A program made the position numbers and the translations under genes. From Streptomyces sp. SW4 (GTDB lineage Bacteria; Actinomycetota; Actinomycetes; Streptomycetales; Streptomycetaceae): a stretch of 64,000 nucleotides of DNA. Where the stretch lies: assembly GCA_003248315.1 (NCBI GenBank), contig QKWM01000004.1:5453001-5517000 (forward strand), in the 5' to 3' direction. Shown here in pieces: positions 1-10,691 of the stretch; position 1 is the first letter of the stretch, and each line of letters starts with the position of its first letter. Under the pieces are notes generated by a model. It saw only the letters and a list, made by a program, of their open reading frames with translations. It searched no databases and was not told the origin of the DNA.

Positions 1-91
1 CGAGATCGCCGGATACGAACCGTAGCCGCCCGCCGCCCGCAGGTGACGGGCGTGCCACCGCCGCTTCGAACACCGGCACGCGCGGACGCAC

Positions 92-149
92 GAAAATTGA
101 ACCGTTCGTTTCCTTGAGACGGTCGGGTTATGCGGATAGGTTCGCCCGC
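92..149 (+). promoter_or_regulatory. furA promoter and likely FurA operator
   Basis: An AT-richer island precedes furA in otherwise very GC-rich DNA. TTGAGA at 114-119 and a GATAGG/ATAGGT element at 135-141 form a plausible -35/-10 pair. The -10 lies only about 8 nt before the ATG at 150 and no Shine-Dalgarno sequence is visible, so a leaderless transcript is likely. FurA/FurS-type regulators are known to repress their own furA-katG operon from a site overlapping this kind of promoter. The promoter assignment is by inspection. Confidence 0.5.
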
Positions 150-587
150 ATGACGGGACCCCAGTCTCCGACCACCGCCGACGCACTGCGGGGTGCCGGC
201 CTGCGCGTCACCGCCGCCCGGGTCGCGTTGCTCGAGACGGTCCGCGAGGGCGGCCACCTCGACGCCGAGTCGGTCGCCTCCGGTGTGCGCCGCCGCGTCG
301 GCCACATCAGCCTGCAGGCCGTGTACGAGGGCCTGCACGCGCTCACCGACGCCGGTCTCGTGCGCCGTATCGACCCGCCCGGCGGGCCCGCCCGCTTCGA
401 GGGGCGCGTCGGGGACAACCACCACCACCTCGTGTGCCGGTCCTGCGGGGCCCTCGCCGACGTCGACTGCGCGGTCGGCGAGGCGCCCTGCCTGACCGCC
501 TCCGACGACCACGGTTTCGCCGTCGACGAGGCCGAGGTCATCTACTGGGGCCTGTGCCCCGGATGTTCCACCGCTCGCACTACCTGA
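150..587 (+). CDS. furA: Fur-family redox/metal regulator FurA (CatR)
   Basis: This 145-residue protein is a Fur-family repressor, normally a redox-sensitive autoregulator of the adjacent catalase-peroxidase. A winged helix (residues about 10-65, with LRVTAARVALLETV and LQAVYEGLHAL) is followed by the dimerisation and metal domain. That domain shows the NHHHLVCRSCG histidine/cysteine cluster and a C-terminal CPGC pair, as in zinc- and thiol-sensing FurA proteins. ATG 150 was chosen over an upstream TTG because homologous length and the promoter position both fit it. It lies 37 nt upstream of katG in the same direction, the classic furA-katG operon. Repression relieved by peroxide is inferred from the family. 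Confidence 0.93.
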   Translation: MTGPQSPTTADALRGAGLRVTAARVALLETVREGGHLDAESVASGVRRRVGHISLQAVYEGLHALTDAGLVRRIDPPGGPARFEGRVGDNHHHLVCRSCGALADVDCAVGEAPCLTASDDHGFAVDEAEVIYWGLCPGCSTARTT

Positions 588-624
588 GCACAGCGATCCG
601 CCAGTCCGGAAGGAACGGAACACC

Positions 625-2840
<2,216 letters not shown>

Positions 2841-2851
2841 TCCCCCGTCGC

Positions 2852-2887
2852 CCGCAGGCCGGCCGGTTCCCACCGGCCGGCCTGCGG
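2852..2887 (+). terminator. terminator hairpin after furA-katG
   Basis: A perfect 16-bp inverted repeat (core GCAGGCCGGCCGGT, loop TCCC) begins 12 nt after the katG stop. There is no U-run, which is usual for Streptomyces terminators. Confidence 0.8.
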
Positions 2888-2969
2888 CATGTCCGGGCCC
2901 GTCCCGGCCGCCGGGCGGTCCTGGGCCCCCGGCTTCCGCCGTGCGACCCGCACTCCCACGCGTGCGCAA

Positions 2970-3040
2970 TATTGATTGAAGTGGCTTGTCTCTGAACACG
3001 TATTGACATGGAAATGGCAGTGCCCGCAGAGTCGTGCCTC
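2970..3040 (+). promoter_or_regulatory. possible promoter of the GH109-like gene
   Basis: A short AT-rich island lies between the katG terminator and the next gene. It contains a consensus -35 hexamer TTGACA at 3003-3008, but no convincing -10 at 17-18 nt spacing. An alternative sigma factor or an activator-dependent promoter is possible. Confidence 0.3.
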
Positions 3041-3082
3041 GACAGTGATGCAGGCCTCCCCTCATCTAGGAGCGTTGCCGCC

Positions 3083-4506
3083 ATGTCCGAAATCCCTTCC
3101 GTCTCCCGCCGGTTGCTCCTGGGCGGCGCCGCCGCGACCGGGGTGCTCGCCACCGGGTTCGCCGGTTCCGCGCAGGCCGCGCCGACGGCGGCCGCGCAGA
3201 CGCCCGGCCGCAGACCCGGCCAGAAGTCGATGATCGGCGTGCCCTTCGACACCTACCCCACGGTCCGCGTCGGCGTGATCGGGCTGGGCAACCGCGGCTC
3301 GGGCATGATCACCGGCTGGGCGGCGGTCCCCGGGTGCACCGTCACCGCGGTCTGCGACATCCGCGCCGACCGCGCCAAGCGCGCGGCGGACCGGCTGGAG
3401 AGCAAGGGCGAGCCGCGCCCCGCCGAGTTCGGCGGCTCCGCGGACTCCTACCGGCGGATGCTCGCCCGCGACGACATCGATCTGGTGTACGTCGCCACGC
3501 CCTGGGAGTTCCACCACGAGCACGGCCGGGCGGCGCTGCTGAGCGGCAAGCACGCGATGGTCGAACTCCCCGTCGCCACCGAGCTGAGCGAACTGTGGGA
3601 CCTGGTCGACACCTCCGAGCGCACCCGCCGCCACCTGATGCTCGCGGAGAACTGCAGCTACGGACGGAACGAGCTGGCCATGCTCAAGGCGGCGCACGCG
3701 GGGCTGTTCGGGGACATCACCCACGGCCACGGAGGCTACCTCCACGACCTGCGTGAACTGCTGTTCTCCGACACCTACTACACCGACTCCTGGCGGCGCC
3801 TGTGGCACACCCGCAGCACCGCCTGCTTCTACCCCATGCACGGACTCGCCCCGATCGCGGCCGCCATGGACGTCAACCGCGGCGACCGGCTGACCACCCT
3901 CACCGCCACCGCGTCCGCCGCCCGGGGCCTGGCCGACTACCGGGAGCGGTTCGTCCCCCGGGACCACCCGTCCTGGAAGGAGACGTACATCAACGGGGAC
4001 CGCATCACCTGCATGATCGAAACGGCGCGGGGCCGGCTGGTCCGGGCCGAGCACGACGTCAGTTCGCCCCGCCCCTACAGCCGCATCAACACACTGGCCG
4101 GCAGCCGGGGATCGTCGAGGACTACGCCGGCCCCGCCCCGACCGGCGCGCGGATCTACGTCGAACCCGACCACAGCGGCCACTCCTGGCGGGACTTCGCC
4201 GCCTACCGCAAGGAGTTCGACCACTGGCTGTGGGTCAAGGTCGGCGACGACGCCGCGAACAACGGCGGCCACGGCGGCATGGACTACGTCCTGCAGTGGC
4301 GCACGGTGCAGCTCATGCGCACGGGTCAGGTGCCGGACATCGACGTCTACGACTCGGCGGCCTGGTGCGCCCCCGTCCCGTTGAGTGTCATGTCCCTGGA
4401 GAAGAACGGGGGGCCGGTCGAGGTCCCCGACTTCACCCGCGGCGCCTGGCGCAAGGCGCGGCCCGGCCTCGACTCGCGCGAGACCGAGATGCCTCCCGTC
4501 GGCTGA
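3083..4506 (+). CDS. Tat-exported Gfo/Idh/MocA oxidoreductase, GH109-type
   Basis: The repaired product is 474 residues. A twin-arginine signal (SRRLLLGGAAATG, ending in AQAAP) predicts Tat export, fitting a protein that binds NAD before secretion. A Rossmann nucleotide site follows (VRVGVIGLGNRGSGM, about residues 60-75), then a Gfo/Idh/MocA C-terminal domain. The signatures YGRNE, HGHGGYLHDLR and GGHGGMDYVL are those of glycoside hydrolase family 109, which uses tightly bound NAD to cleave alpha-N-acetylgalactosamine and related sugars by transient C3 oxidation. One G is missing from the run near 4106. TAGGAG precedes ATG 3083. It stands alone between hairpins, so the substrate is unknown. 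Family membership is secure, but N-acetylgalactosaminidase activity is inferred. Confidence 0.85.
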
Positions 4507-4572
4507 GCGAAGCCCCCCGGGGCCGGGAAAACGGCGGGCGCCGCCGTGACCCGCCGTCGCATACTCGTCGGC

Positions 4573-5140
4573 ATGATCGAGACACACGCGGTCGGTCCCG
4601 ACGGCTGGCGGGAGTGGCGGGCGCTGCGGCTCGCCGCCCTCGCCGAGGCGCCCCACGCCTTCGGGTCGACCCTGGCCCAGTGGCAGGGCGCGGGCGACCG
4701 CGAGGAACGGTGGCGGGCCCGCCTGTCGATCCCCGGCTCGTACCACGTCGTCGCCCGCCTCGACGGACGGCCCGCCGGGATGGCGAGCGGGTCCCCGGCG
4801 GACGGCCCGGTACGGCGGAGCTGATCTCGCTGTGGGTCGGCCCCGCCGCCCGCGGCCGCGGGGTCGGCGCACGCCTGGTCGAGGAGGTCGAGCGGTGGGC
4901 CGGGCGGACGGGAGCGCACACCCTGCGGCTGTCCGTCCGCCCGCACAACGCGCCGGCCATCGCGCTGTACGAGCGTCAGGGCTTCCGGGTCACCGGGGAG
5001 CCCGGCGACCCGCTGCCCGGCGGCGCGGGCCGCGAGGTCGTCATGGCCAAGACACCCGGGCGGGGGAGCGGTCGGCCCCAGGCGGCCCCCGGCGGTGCCT
5101 CGGACCGGCGGCCCGCCGGGACGGCGGAGGCGGTTGCTAG
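4573..5140 (+). CDS. GNAT-family N-acetyltransferase (frameshifted)
   Basis: An acetyl-CoA-dependent N-acetyltransferase of about 189 residues after repair. The N-terminal part (GWREWRALRLAALAEAPHAFGSTL) matches the small-molecule GNATs. The acetyl-CoA pyrophosphate loop is in VGPAARGRGVGARLVEEVE, and motif B is in NAPAIALYERQGF. One G is missing from CCCGGG at about 4808. The reading frame then stays open far too long. A second missing base in the G run at 5065-5070 would bring in the TAG at 5138-5140, a normal length, so the 3' end is an inference. An upstream GTG at 4546 is possible, but ATG 4573 fits the family better. The substrate cannot be deduced. Confidence 0.75.
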
Positions 5141-5860
5141 CCCCGTACGTCGAACCGCCCGCGCACGGCGAGCAGTTCGGACACGTCCGAGCCCGTCGCC
5201 AGCTCCCGCGGCGCCGACCCCCGGCGGAACAGCCGGGCGTCCCGCTCACCGCCCAGCACCGCCCGGCCGTCCGCCACCCGCAGCCAGGAACCCTCCGCAG
5301 CCCGAGCACGGGCACGTCGTTCTCCTCCAGGAACTCCGCCAGCCGCTCCTCACGGGTCTCGCCCTTGTGCGTGGAGTCCGGGTCGGGGTCCAGGTAGTGC
5401 GGGTTGATCTGGAACGGGACCAGTCCGAGCGCCTCGAACGACGGGGGCTGCACGATCGGCATGTCGTTGGTGGTCCGCAGCGACGGGGCCGCCATGTTGG
5501 TGCCGGCGCTGGCGCCCATGTAGGGCAGCCCGTCCCCGGCCGCCCCGATCAGCGCCTCCCGCAGGCCCGTCCGGTACAGCGCGTCCAACAGCCGGAAGGA
5601 GTTGCCGCCGCCGACGAACACGGCGTCCGCCTCGCCCAGCCGCGCCACCGGGTCGCCGCCCTCGTGCACCCCGCGCACCTCGATGCCCGCGCCGGCCAGC
5701 GCGGCACGGACCCGGGCCGTGTAGGCGTCGTGGTCGGCGAGCGCGTACGGCACGAACGCCAGCCGCGCCCGGGGCGGAAGGAAGCCGGTCACCGTGTCGA
5801 GGGCGTGTTCCAGGTACCCCGGCCGTACTGGGTGGAGTTGGACAGAAGCAGCAGATTCAC
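5137..5860 (-). CDS. pepE: peptidase E, alpha-aspartyl dipeptidase (two frameshifts)
   Basis: Serine peptidase of family S51, hydrolysing dipeptides with N-terminal aspartate in the cytoplasm. The repaired length is 241 residues. It begins NLLLLSNSTQYGRGYLEHAL, the standard PepE start. The nucleophile Ser lies in YMGASAGTNMA, preceded by FVGGGNSFRLLDAL, and the active-site His region is INPHYLDPDPDSTHKGETRE. Bases are missing from the C runs near 5296 and 5817-5820. GTG 5860 has GAAGGA five bases upstream. Downstream of the IclR gene on the same strand (83-nt gap), it may be co-transcribed with it, placing it beside the DUF1177-permease-M20 operon. Its TAG shares a CTAG with the presumed stop of the convergent GNAT. 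Confidence 0.88.
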
Positions 5861-5943
5861 GGTGGTCCTTCGCAGGGTCGTCGGTGAGCGCCCGGCCGCT
5901 CCGGGGCCCGGGTGGTCGGGGCGCGGGGAGGCCCGGACGCGTC

Positions 5944-6780
5944 TCAGGCGGAACGGGTGCGCGGGCGGCGGTGGTGCTGGGGCGGGTGCGTCAGGCGCTG
6001 CTCCAGCAGGCGGGCGGCGCGGCGCAGGGCGTCGAGCCGGTCCTCGGGCCCGTCGGGGAAGCGTTCCTTGGCCGCGCCGAGGCTGAGGCTGCCGTAGGGC
6101 TCGGCGCCGAGGAAGACCGGGACGGCGACGGTGCCGATGCCGGCGTCGTACTCGCCGACCGTCCAGGCGTAGCCCTGGGCGCGCACCTGCCGGAACTCGT
6201 TCTCCAGCTGGTCCGGGTCGGTGACCGTGCGCTCGACGAAGCGGGCCATCGGACGCCCCCGGAAGAGGCGGTGACGCTGCTCGTCGGGCAGGAAGGCGTA
6301 GTAGGACTTGCTGGTGGCGCCGGCGTGCGCCGGGTACAGCTCGCCGACCAGCGGGTAGTAGCGCAGCGGTCCCTCCTCGCCCTCGACCGCCGCCACGCAG
6401 CGCATGTGGAAGCTGTCGGGCAGGCAGAACAGCACCGTGTCGCCGGTGGCCGCGCGCAGCTCCTGGAGCACCGGCTCGGCGAGCAGCTCCAGGGAGCCCG
6501 AGCGCTCCCACAGCCGGCCCAGCCGCAGGGCGGCCGGCCCGATGCGGTAGCGGCGGGTGGCCGGGTCGGACACCAGGAAGCCGCGCCCGGCGAGCGTGGA
6601 CAGCAGCCGCTGGGCGACCGAGGTGTCCCAGCCGAACTCGGTGGCGATCTCCGTCACGCCCCAGTCGGGGCGGGTGCGCTCGAACGCCAGCAGCACCAGC
6701 AGGGCGCGGTCGACGGTCTGCAGCGCCCGGCCGGGGTCCTGCGGTCGACGGCGGGCCGGACACGGCTGCACCTCCCACAT
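5944..6780 (-). CDS. IclR-family transcriptional regulator
   Basis: This 278-residue regulator has an N-terminal winged helix (residues about 22-85: ALQTVDRALLVLLAFE, then GVTEIATEFGWDTSVAQRLLSTLAGRGFL) and a C-terminal GAF-like effector domain (about 100-260). The latter contains the Gly-rich segment near VAVEGEEGPLRYYP and the conserved GYAWTVGEYDAGIGTVAVPVF. It is transcribed away from the DUF1177-NCS1-M20 operon across a 153-nt spacer holding two direct repeats. It is therefore the probable local regulator of that catabolic operon and of itself. No strong ribosome site precedes ATG 6780. The effector is unknown. Confidence 0.9.
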   Translation of the reverse strand: MWEVQPCPARRRPQDPGRALQTVDRALLVLLAFERTRPDWGVTEIATEFGWDTSVAQRLLSTLAGRGFLVSDPATRRYRIGPAALRLGRLWERSGSLELLAEPVLQELRAATGDTVLFCLPDSFHMRCVAAVEGEEGPLRYYPLVGELYPAHAGATSKSYYAFLPDEQRHRLFRGRPMARFVERTVTDPDQLENEFRQVRAQGYAWTVGEYDAGIGTVAVPVFLGAEPYGSLSLGAAKERFPDGPEDRLDALRRAARLLEQRLTHPPQHHRRPRTRSA

Positions 6781-6840
6781 GCTCGCGAACCGGGCGGGCC
6801 GTCCCGCGCCGGGCTCCCGTCATCTCGCCATGCAGACCTG

Positions 6841-6880
6841 AATTGCAGATAACGGGAAACAGTTGCGGGAAACGTTAACG
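6841..6880. promoter_or_regulatory. divergent promoter region with direct repeats
   Basis: An AT-rich stretch between the IclR gene and the DUF1177 operon. CGGGAAAC occurs twice, at 6853-6860 and 6866-6873, a 13-bp repeat distance close to one helical turn, followed by GTTAAC. This is a good candidate IclR operator overlapping the divergent promoters. Confidence 0.45.
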
Positions 6881-6933
6881 GATCCTGAACCTGCTTGTCA
6901 GCACCGACCGGGTGCGGATCAGGAGAACAGCCC

Positions 6934-7887
6934 ATGTTGAAGTACGTCCTGGACCTCGTGGATCTGCTGGACGATCCCGACGTCGACGGCAAGCGCGTCG
7001 CCGCGTATCTCGACTCCGTCGCGGGCCCGGCGGGCTCCGGCGCCGAGGTCACCACCGTCACCGGCGAGCGGGGCTCGACCGACTTCGTGCTCGTCCGGGT
7101 GGCCGGCCGCACCGGCCGCACGGCGGGCGGCCCCTCCCGCACCCTCGGCGTGGTGGGCCGGCTGGGCGGCGTCGGAGCCCGCCCCGAGATGACCGGCCTG
7201 GTCTCGGACGCCGACGGCGCCGTCGCCGCGCTGGCCACCGCGGCCAAGCTGCTGGACATGCGCCGCCGCGGCGACGTGCTCGACGGGGACGTGGTCGTCG
7301 CCACGCACATCTGCCCCGACGCCCCCACCGCGCCGCACGACCCGGTCCCCTTCATGGACTCGCCGGTCGACATCGCCACCATGAACCGCCACGAGGTCAC
7401 CGGCGAGATGGAGGCGGTGCTCTCCATCGACACCACCAAGGGCAACCGGATCATCAACCACCGCGGCCTCGCCCTGTCGCCCACCGTCAAGGAGGGCTGG
7501 GTGCTCCGGGTCAGCGAGCAGCTGGGCGAGCTGCTCGCCGTGGTGACCGGTGAGCCGTTGGTCACGTATCCGGTGACCACCCAGGACATCACCCCGTACG
7601 GTAACGGTGTACACCACATCAATTCGATCCTGCAGCCGGCCACGGCGACCGCCGCCCCGGTCGTCGGCCTCGCGGTGACCTCCGCGGCGGCGGTGCCCGG
7701 CTGCCAGACGGGCGCGAGCCACGAGACCGACATCGCGGCCGCCGCCCGGTTCGCCGTCGAGACCGCCAAGGCCTACGGCGGCGGACGCCTGGACTTCCAC
7801 GACGAGGTGGAGTTCGACGCACTCGTGTCCCGCTACGGCTCGCTGGCACACCTGCAGACCTTCGGCCGTGTCCCCCAGGAGTCGTGA
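6934..7887 (+). CDS. DUF1177 family protein
   Basis: A 317-residue intact protein matching DUF1177 (LKYVLDLVDLLDDPDVDGKRVAAYL, then GERGSTDFVLVRVAG). No signal peptide or membrane segment is visible, so it is cytosolic. The biochemical function is not established to my knowledge. Conserved-looking histidine and aspartate clusters (VVVATHICPDAP, NRHEVTGEMEAVLSID, SHETDIAA) resemble metal-binding hydrolase features, but this is only suggestive. ATG 6934 has AGGAGA at good spacing. It is first in an operon with an NCS1 permease (2 nt apart) and an M20 hydrolase (ATGA overlap), controlled by the divergent IclR protein. It is probably an enzyme acting on the transported compound. Confidence 0.85.
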   Translation: MLKYVLDLVDLLDDPDVDGKRVAAYLDSVAGPAGSGAEVTTVTGERGSTDFVLVRVAGRTGRTAGGPSRTLGVVGRLGGVGARPEMTGLVSDADGAVAALATAAKLLDMRRRGDVLDGDVVVATHICPDAPTAPHDPVPFMDSPVDIATMNRHEVTGEMEAVLSIDTTKGNRIINHRGLALSPTVKEGWVLRVSEQLGELLAVVTGEPLVTYPVTTQDITPYGNGVHHINSILQPATATAAPVVGLAVTSAAAVPGCQTGASHETDIAAAARFAVETAKAYGGGRLDFHDEVEFDALVSRYGSLAHLQTFGRVPQES

Positions 7888-7889
7888 TC

Positions 7890-9314
7890 ATGGCTGCACA
7901 CAAGAACACCGGGGCCGCCGGGTCCACCGCCGAGGCGGGCGGCGAGACGGTCGCCGCCGGAGCCGTCGGCAGCGACGACTACGCACTGGCCCGCGTCCCG
8001 CGGGACAAGCGGCTCGGCTTCTGGACCATGCTGCTGCAGTGGCTCGCGCAGTCGGGATCGATCTCCCAGTTCACCCTCGGCGCCACCATCGGCGTCGGCA
8101 TGACCTTCGGTGACGCCTTCCTCGCCTTCACCCTCGGCGCCGTGATCCTCGAGGTCGTCATCTTCGCCATCGGCCTGGCCGGCATGCGCGAGGGCCTGGC
8201 GACGCCGCTGCTGACCCGCTGGGTCGGCTTCGGCCGCAACGGCTCGGCGCTGGTCAGCCTGGTGATCTCCATCAGCCTCGTCGGCTGGTTCGGCGTCCAG
8301 AACACGATCTTCGGCGAGAGCGTGTCCTCGCTGGTCGGCGGCCCGCCCTGGCTCTGGTGCGCCGTGGCCGGCCTCGCCATCACCGTCCTGGTCATCTTCG
8401 GCTTCCGCTACATGGCGGTCTTCGCGAAGATCGTCACCCCGCTGTTCTTCGCCATGGTCGCCTGGTCGGTCACCGACGCCCTCGGCGACCACTCGCTGTC
8501 CGAGCTGATCAGCTCCCCGCCGCCGGGCGAGACCATCCCGCTCGCCGTCGCCGCCACCGCCATCGCGGGCGGCTACATGACCGGCGCGATCGTCTCGCCG
8601 GAGATGACCCGGTACAACCGCAAGGGCAGCCACGTCTTCCTGCAGAGCGCCTCGTCCATGATCCTCTCCGAGTACATCGTCGGCCTCACCGGCGTCCTCC
8701 TCGGCCACATGGTCGCCAGCAGCCAGGTCTCCCACATCGTGCTGTCCACGTCCGGCGTCTTCGGCGTCCTCGTGGTCCTGATGTCCACGGCGAAGATCAA
8801 CGACTGGAACCTGTACGGCTCCTCCCTCGGCGTCGTCAACTTCTTCCAGGTCGTCTTCGGCAAGCGGCTGCACCGCGGCGCGGTCACCGTCGCCCTCGGC
8901 GTCGCCGGCACCGCGCTGTCCGCCGTCGGCATCATGACCCACTTCACCGACTTCCTGTCCGTGCTGGGCGTCGCCATCCCGCCGGTCGGCGGCATCATCG
9001 TCGCCGAGTACTGGGTGGTCCGGCGCACCCGCGGCCCGCTCGACGCCACCCGCGCCGCCGGCACCCTGCCCGCCGGCTCGCCGACCTGGGTGCCGATGTC
9101 CCTGGTCATCTGGGCCGCCGCGTTCTGCGTCGGCAAGTTCTACGACGGCGGCATCCCCGCCCTGAACTCCCTGCTGACCGCCTTCGTGCTGTACTGCGTC
9201 CTCGGTTTCGCCGGCTGGATCCGGCCGTACGGCACCACCACCCTCGACGACCGCCCCGCCGACGCCGGCCCCGCCCCGGCCGCCACCGGCACGGCCTCCG
9301 TAGGAGCACCATGA
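7890..9314 (+). CDS. NCS1-family nucleobase/hydantoin-type permease
   Basis: An integral membrane transporter of 474 residues with about 12 predicted helices, of the nucleobase:cation symporter-1 family (cytosine, purine, allantoin and hydantoin importers). The helix-1 region (LGFWTMLLQWLAQSGSISQFTLGATIGVG) and the unwound segment GGYMTGAIVSPEMTRYNRK are typical. The latter resembles the cytosine permease substrate region. ATG 7890 is preferred over GTG 7884 because AGGAG sits nine bases upstream. It lies between the DUF1177 gene and an M20 hydrolase with overlapping codons, so import is coupled to cytosolic hydrolysis. A ring or carbamoyl-type nitrogen compound is inferred as substrate, but the sequence alone does not define it. 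Confidence 0.88.
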   Translation: MAAHKNTGAAGSTAEAGGETVAAGAVGSDDYALARVPRDKRLGFWTMLLQWLAQSGSISQFTLGATIGVGMTFGDAFLAFTLGAVILEVVIFAIGLAGMREGLATPLLTRWVGFGRNGSALVSLVISISLVGWFGVQNTIFGESVSSLVGGPPWLWCAVAGLAITVLVIFGFRYMAVFAKIVTPLFFAMVAWSVTDALGDHSLSELISSPPPGETIPLAVAATAIAGGYMTGAIVSPEMTRYNRKGSHVFLQSASSMILSEYIVGLTGVLLGHMVASSQVSHIVLSTSGVFGVLVVLMSTAKINDWNLYGSSLGVVNFFQVVFGKRLHRGAVTVALGVAGTALSAVGIMTHFTDFLSVLGVAIPPVGGIIVAEYWVVRRTRGPLDATRAAGTLPAGSPTWVPMSLVIWAAAFCVGKFYDGGIPALNSLLTAFVLYCVLGFAGWIRPYGTTTLDDRPADAGPAPAATGTASVGAP

Positions 9315-10639
9315 GCAGCACCGCCCCCGCCCTCGTCCCCGCCTCCGAGGAGGCGCAGCAGGAGGCCGTCGAGCTGTGCGCGGAGCTGATCCGCTTCGAC
9401 ACCTCCAACCCCACCAGCGACGAACGGGCCTGCGCCGAGTGGGTCGCCGCCCGGCTCGCCCAGGAGGGCATCGCCTCCGAACTGGTGGAGAGCGCACCCG
9501 GACGCGCCAACGTCGTCGCCCGCATCCCCGGCACCGACGCCTCCCGCGGCGCGCTGCTCGTCCACGGCCACCTGGACGTCGTACCGGCCGACCCGGCGGA
9601 GTGGCGTGTCCCGCCCTTCTCCGGCGAGATCCGGGACGGCTACCTCTGGGGCCGCGGCGCCATCGACATGAAGGACACGGTGGCCGTCATGCTCGCCACC
9701 GCCCGGCACTTCGCCCGCACCGGCACCCGGCCCTCCCGCGACCTCGTCCTGGCGTTCCTCGCCGACGAGGAGGCGGGCGGCAGGTTCGGCGCCCACTGGC
9801 TCGTCGAGCACCGGCCCGACCTGTTCGCCGGTGTCACCGAGGCCATCGGCGAGGGCGGCGGCTTCAGCTACGCCCTGGACGACACCCGGCGGCTGTACCC
9901 GATCGAGAACGCCCAGCGCGGCATGGCCTGGATGGAGCTGACGGCGACCGGCCGGGCCGGGCACGGCTCCTCGCCCAACGACGAGAACGCGGTCACCGAC
10001 CTCGCCGAGTCCCTCACCCGGATCGGCCGCCACATCTTCCCGGTCCGCCTGATCGCACCGGTGCGCGCGCTGCTGGAGGAGGCGGCCCGGCTCCAGGGCG
10101 TCGACGTCGACCTCGACGCCGAGGACCTGGACACCGAGCTGGCCAAACTGGGCCCGGTGGCCGGCTTCATGCAGGCCGTGCTGCGCAACTCGGCCAACCC
10201 CACCATGTTCACGGCCGGCTACCAGACCAACGTCATCCCGGGGAAGGCCACGGCCCGGGTCGACGGCCGCTTCCTGCCCGGACACGAACAGGAGCTGATC
10301 GACACGATCGACGCGCTGCTCCTGCCCTCGGTGTCCCGGGAGTGGGTCAACCACGACATCGCGATGGAGACCACCTTCGACGGCCCGCTCGTCGACGCCA
10401 TGTGCGAGGCCGTACGCGCCGAGGACCCCGACGGCCACCCGGTGCCGTACTGCAACCCGGGCGGCACCGACGCCAAGGCGTTCACCAAGCTGGACATCCG
10501 CTGCTTCGGCTTCAAGGGCCTGAAGCTCCCGCACGACCTGGACTACGGCCGCCTGTTCCACGGCGTCGACGAGCGGGTGCCGCTGGAGGGACTGCGCTTC
10601 GGCGTACGCGTGATGACCCGGCTGTGGCAGACCTGCTGA
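9311..10639 (+). CDS. M20 family metallohydrolase (ArgE/DapE type)
   Basis: A 442-residue zinc-dependent amidohydrolase/peptidase. The metal and catalytic residues are all present: His87 and Asp89 in VHGHLDVVP, bridging Asp119 in WGRGAIDMKD, general base Glu153 and ligand Glu154 in LADEEAGG, and the C-terminal His in KLPHDLDYGRLFHGVDE. The lid domain contains GRAGHGSSP. The family removes acyl, succinyl or carbamoyl groups, or cleaves small peptides. ATG 9311 overlaps the permease stop (ATGA), so translation is coupled. Within this operon it probably processes the imported compound or the product of the DUF1177 protein. The exact substrate is open. Confidence 0.9.
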   Translation: MSSTAPALVPASEEAQQEAVELCAELIRFDTSNPTSDERACAEWVAARLAQEGIASELVESAPGRANVVARIPGTDASRGALLVHGHLDVVPADPAEWRVPPFSGEIRDGYLWGRGAIDMKDTVAVMLATARHFARTGTRPSRDLVLAFLADEEAGGRFGAHWLVEHRPDLFAGVTEAIGEGGGFSYALDDTRRLYPIENAQRGMAWMELTATGRAGHGSSPNDENAVTDLAESLTRIGRHIFPVRLIAPVRALLEEAARLQGVDVDLDAEDLDTELAKLGPVAGFMQAVLRNSANPTMFTAGYQTNVIPGKATARVDGRFLPGHEQELIDTIDALLLPSVSREWVNHDIAMETTFDGPLVDAMCEAVRAEDPDGHPVPYCNPGGTDAKAFTKLDIRCFGFKGLKLPHDLDYGRLFHGVDERVPLEGLRFGVRVMTRLWQTC

Positions 10640-10652
10640 CCGGAGCGGTCAC

Positions 10653-10683
10653 CGGCGCGGGCCCGGACCCTGAGCCCGCGCCG
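10653..10683. terminator. bidirectional terminator between convergent genes
   Basis: A 10-bp GC stem (CGGCGCGGGC with its complement, 11-nt loop) lies between the M20 gene and the convergent L,D-transpeptidase gene. Confidence 0.65.
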
Positions 10684-10691
10684 CCGGCGTG

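Noticed and set aside
1..25. Possible 3' end of an upstream plus-strand gene (reading EIAGYEP then TAG)
   Set aside because: Only seven codons are visible and no domain or homologous ending can be judged.
130..132. TTA (bldA-dependent) codon in furA
   Set aside because: It is in frame only if the upstream TTG at 114 were the start. With ATG 150 it lies in the promoter. I noticed no in-frame TTA in the other genes.
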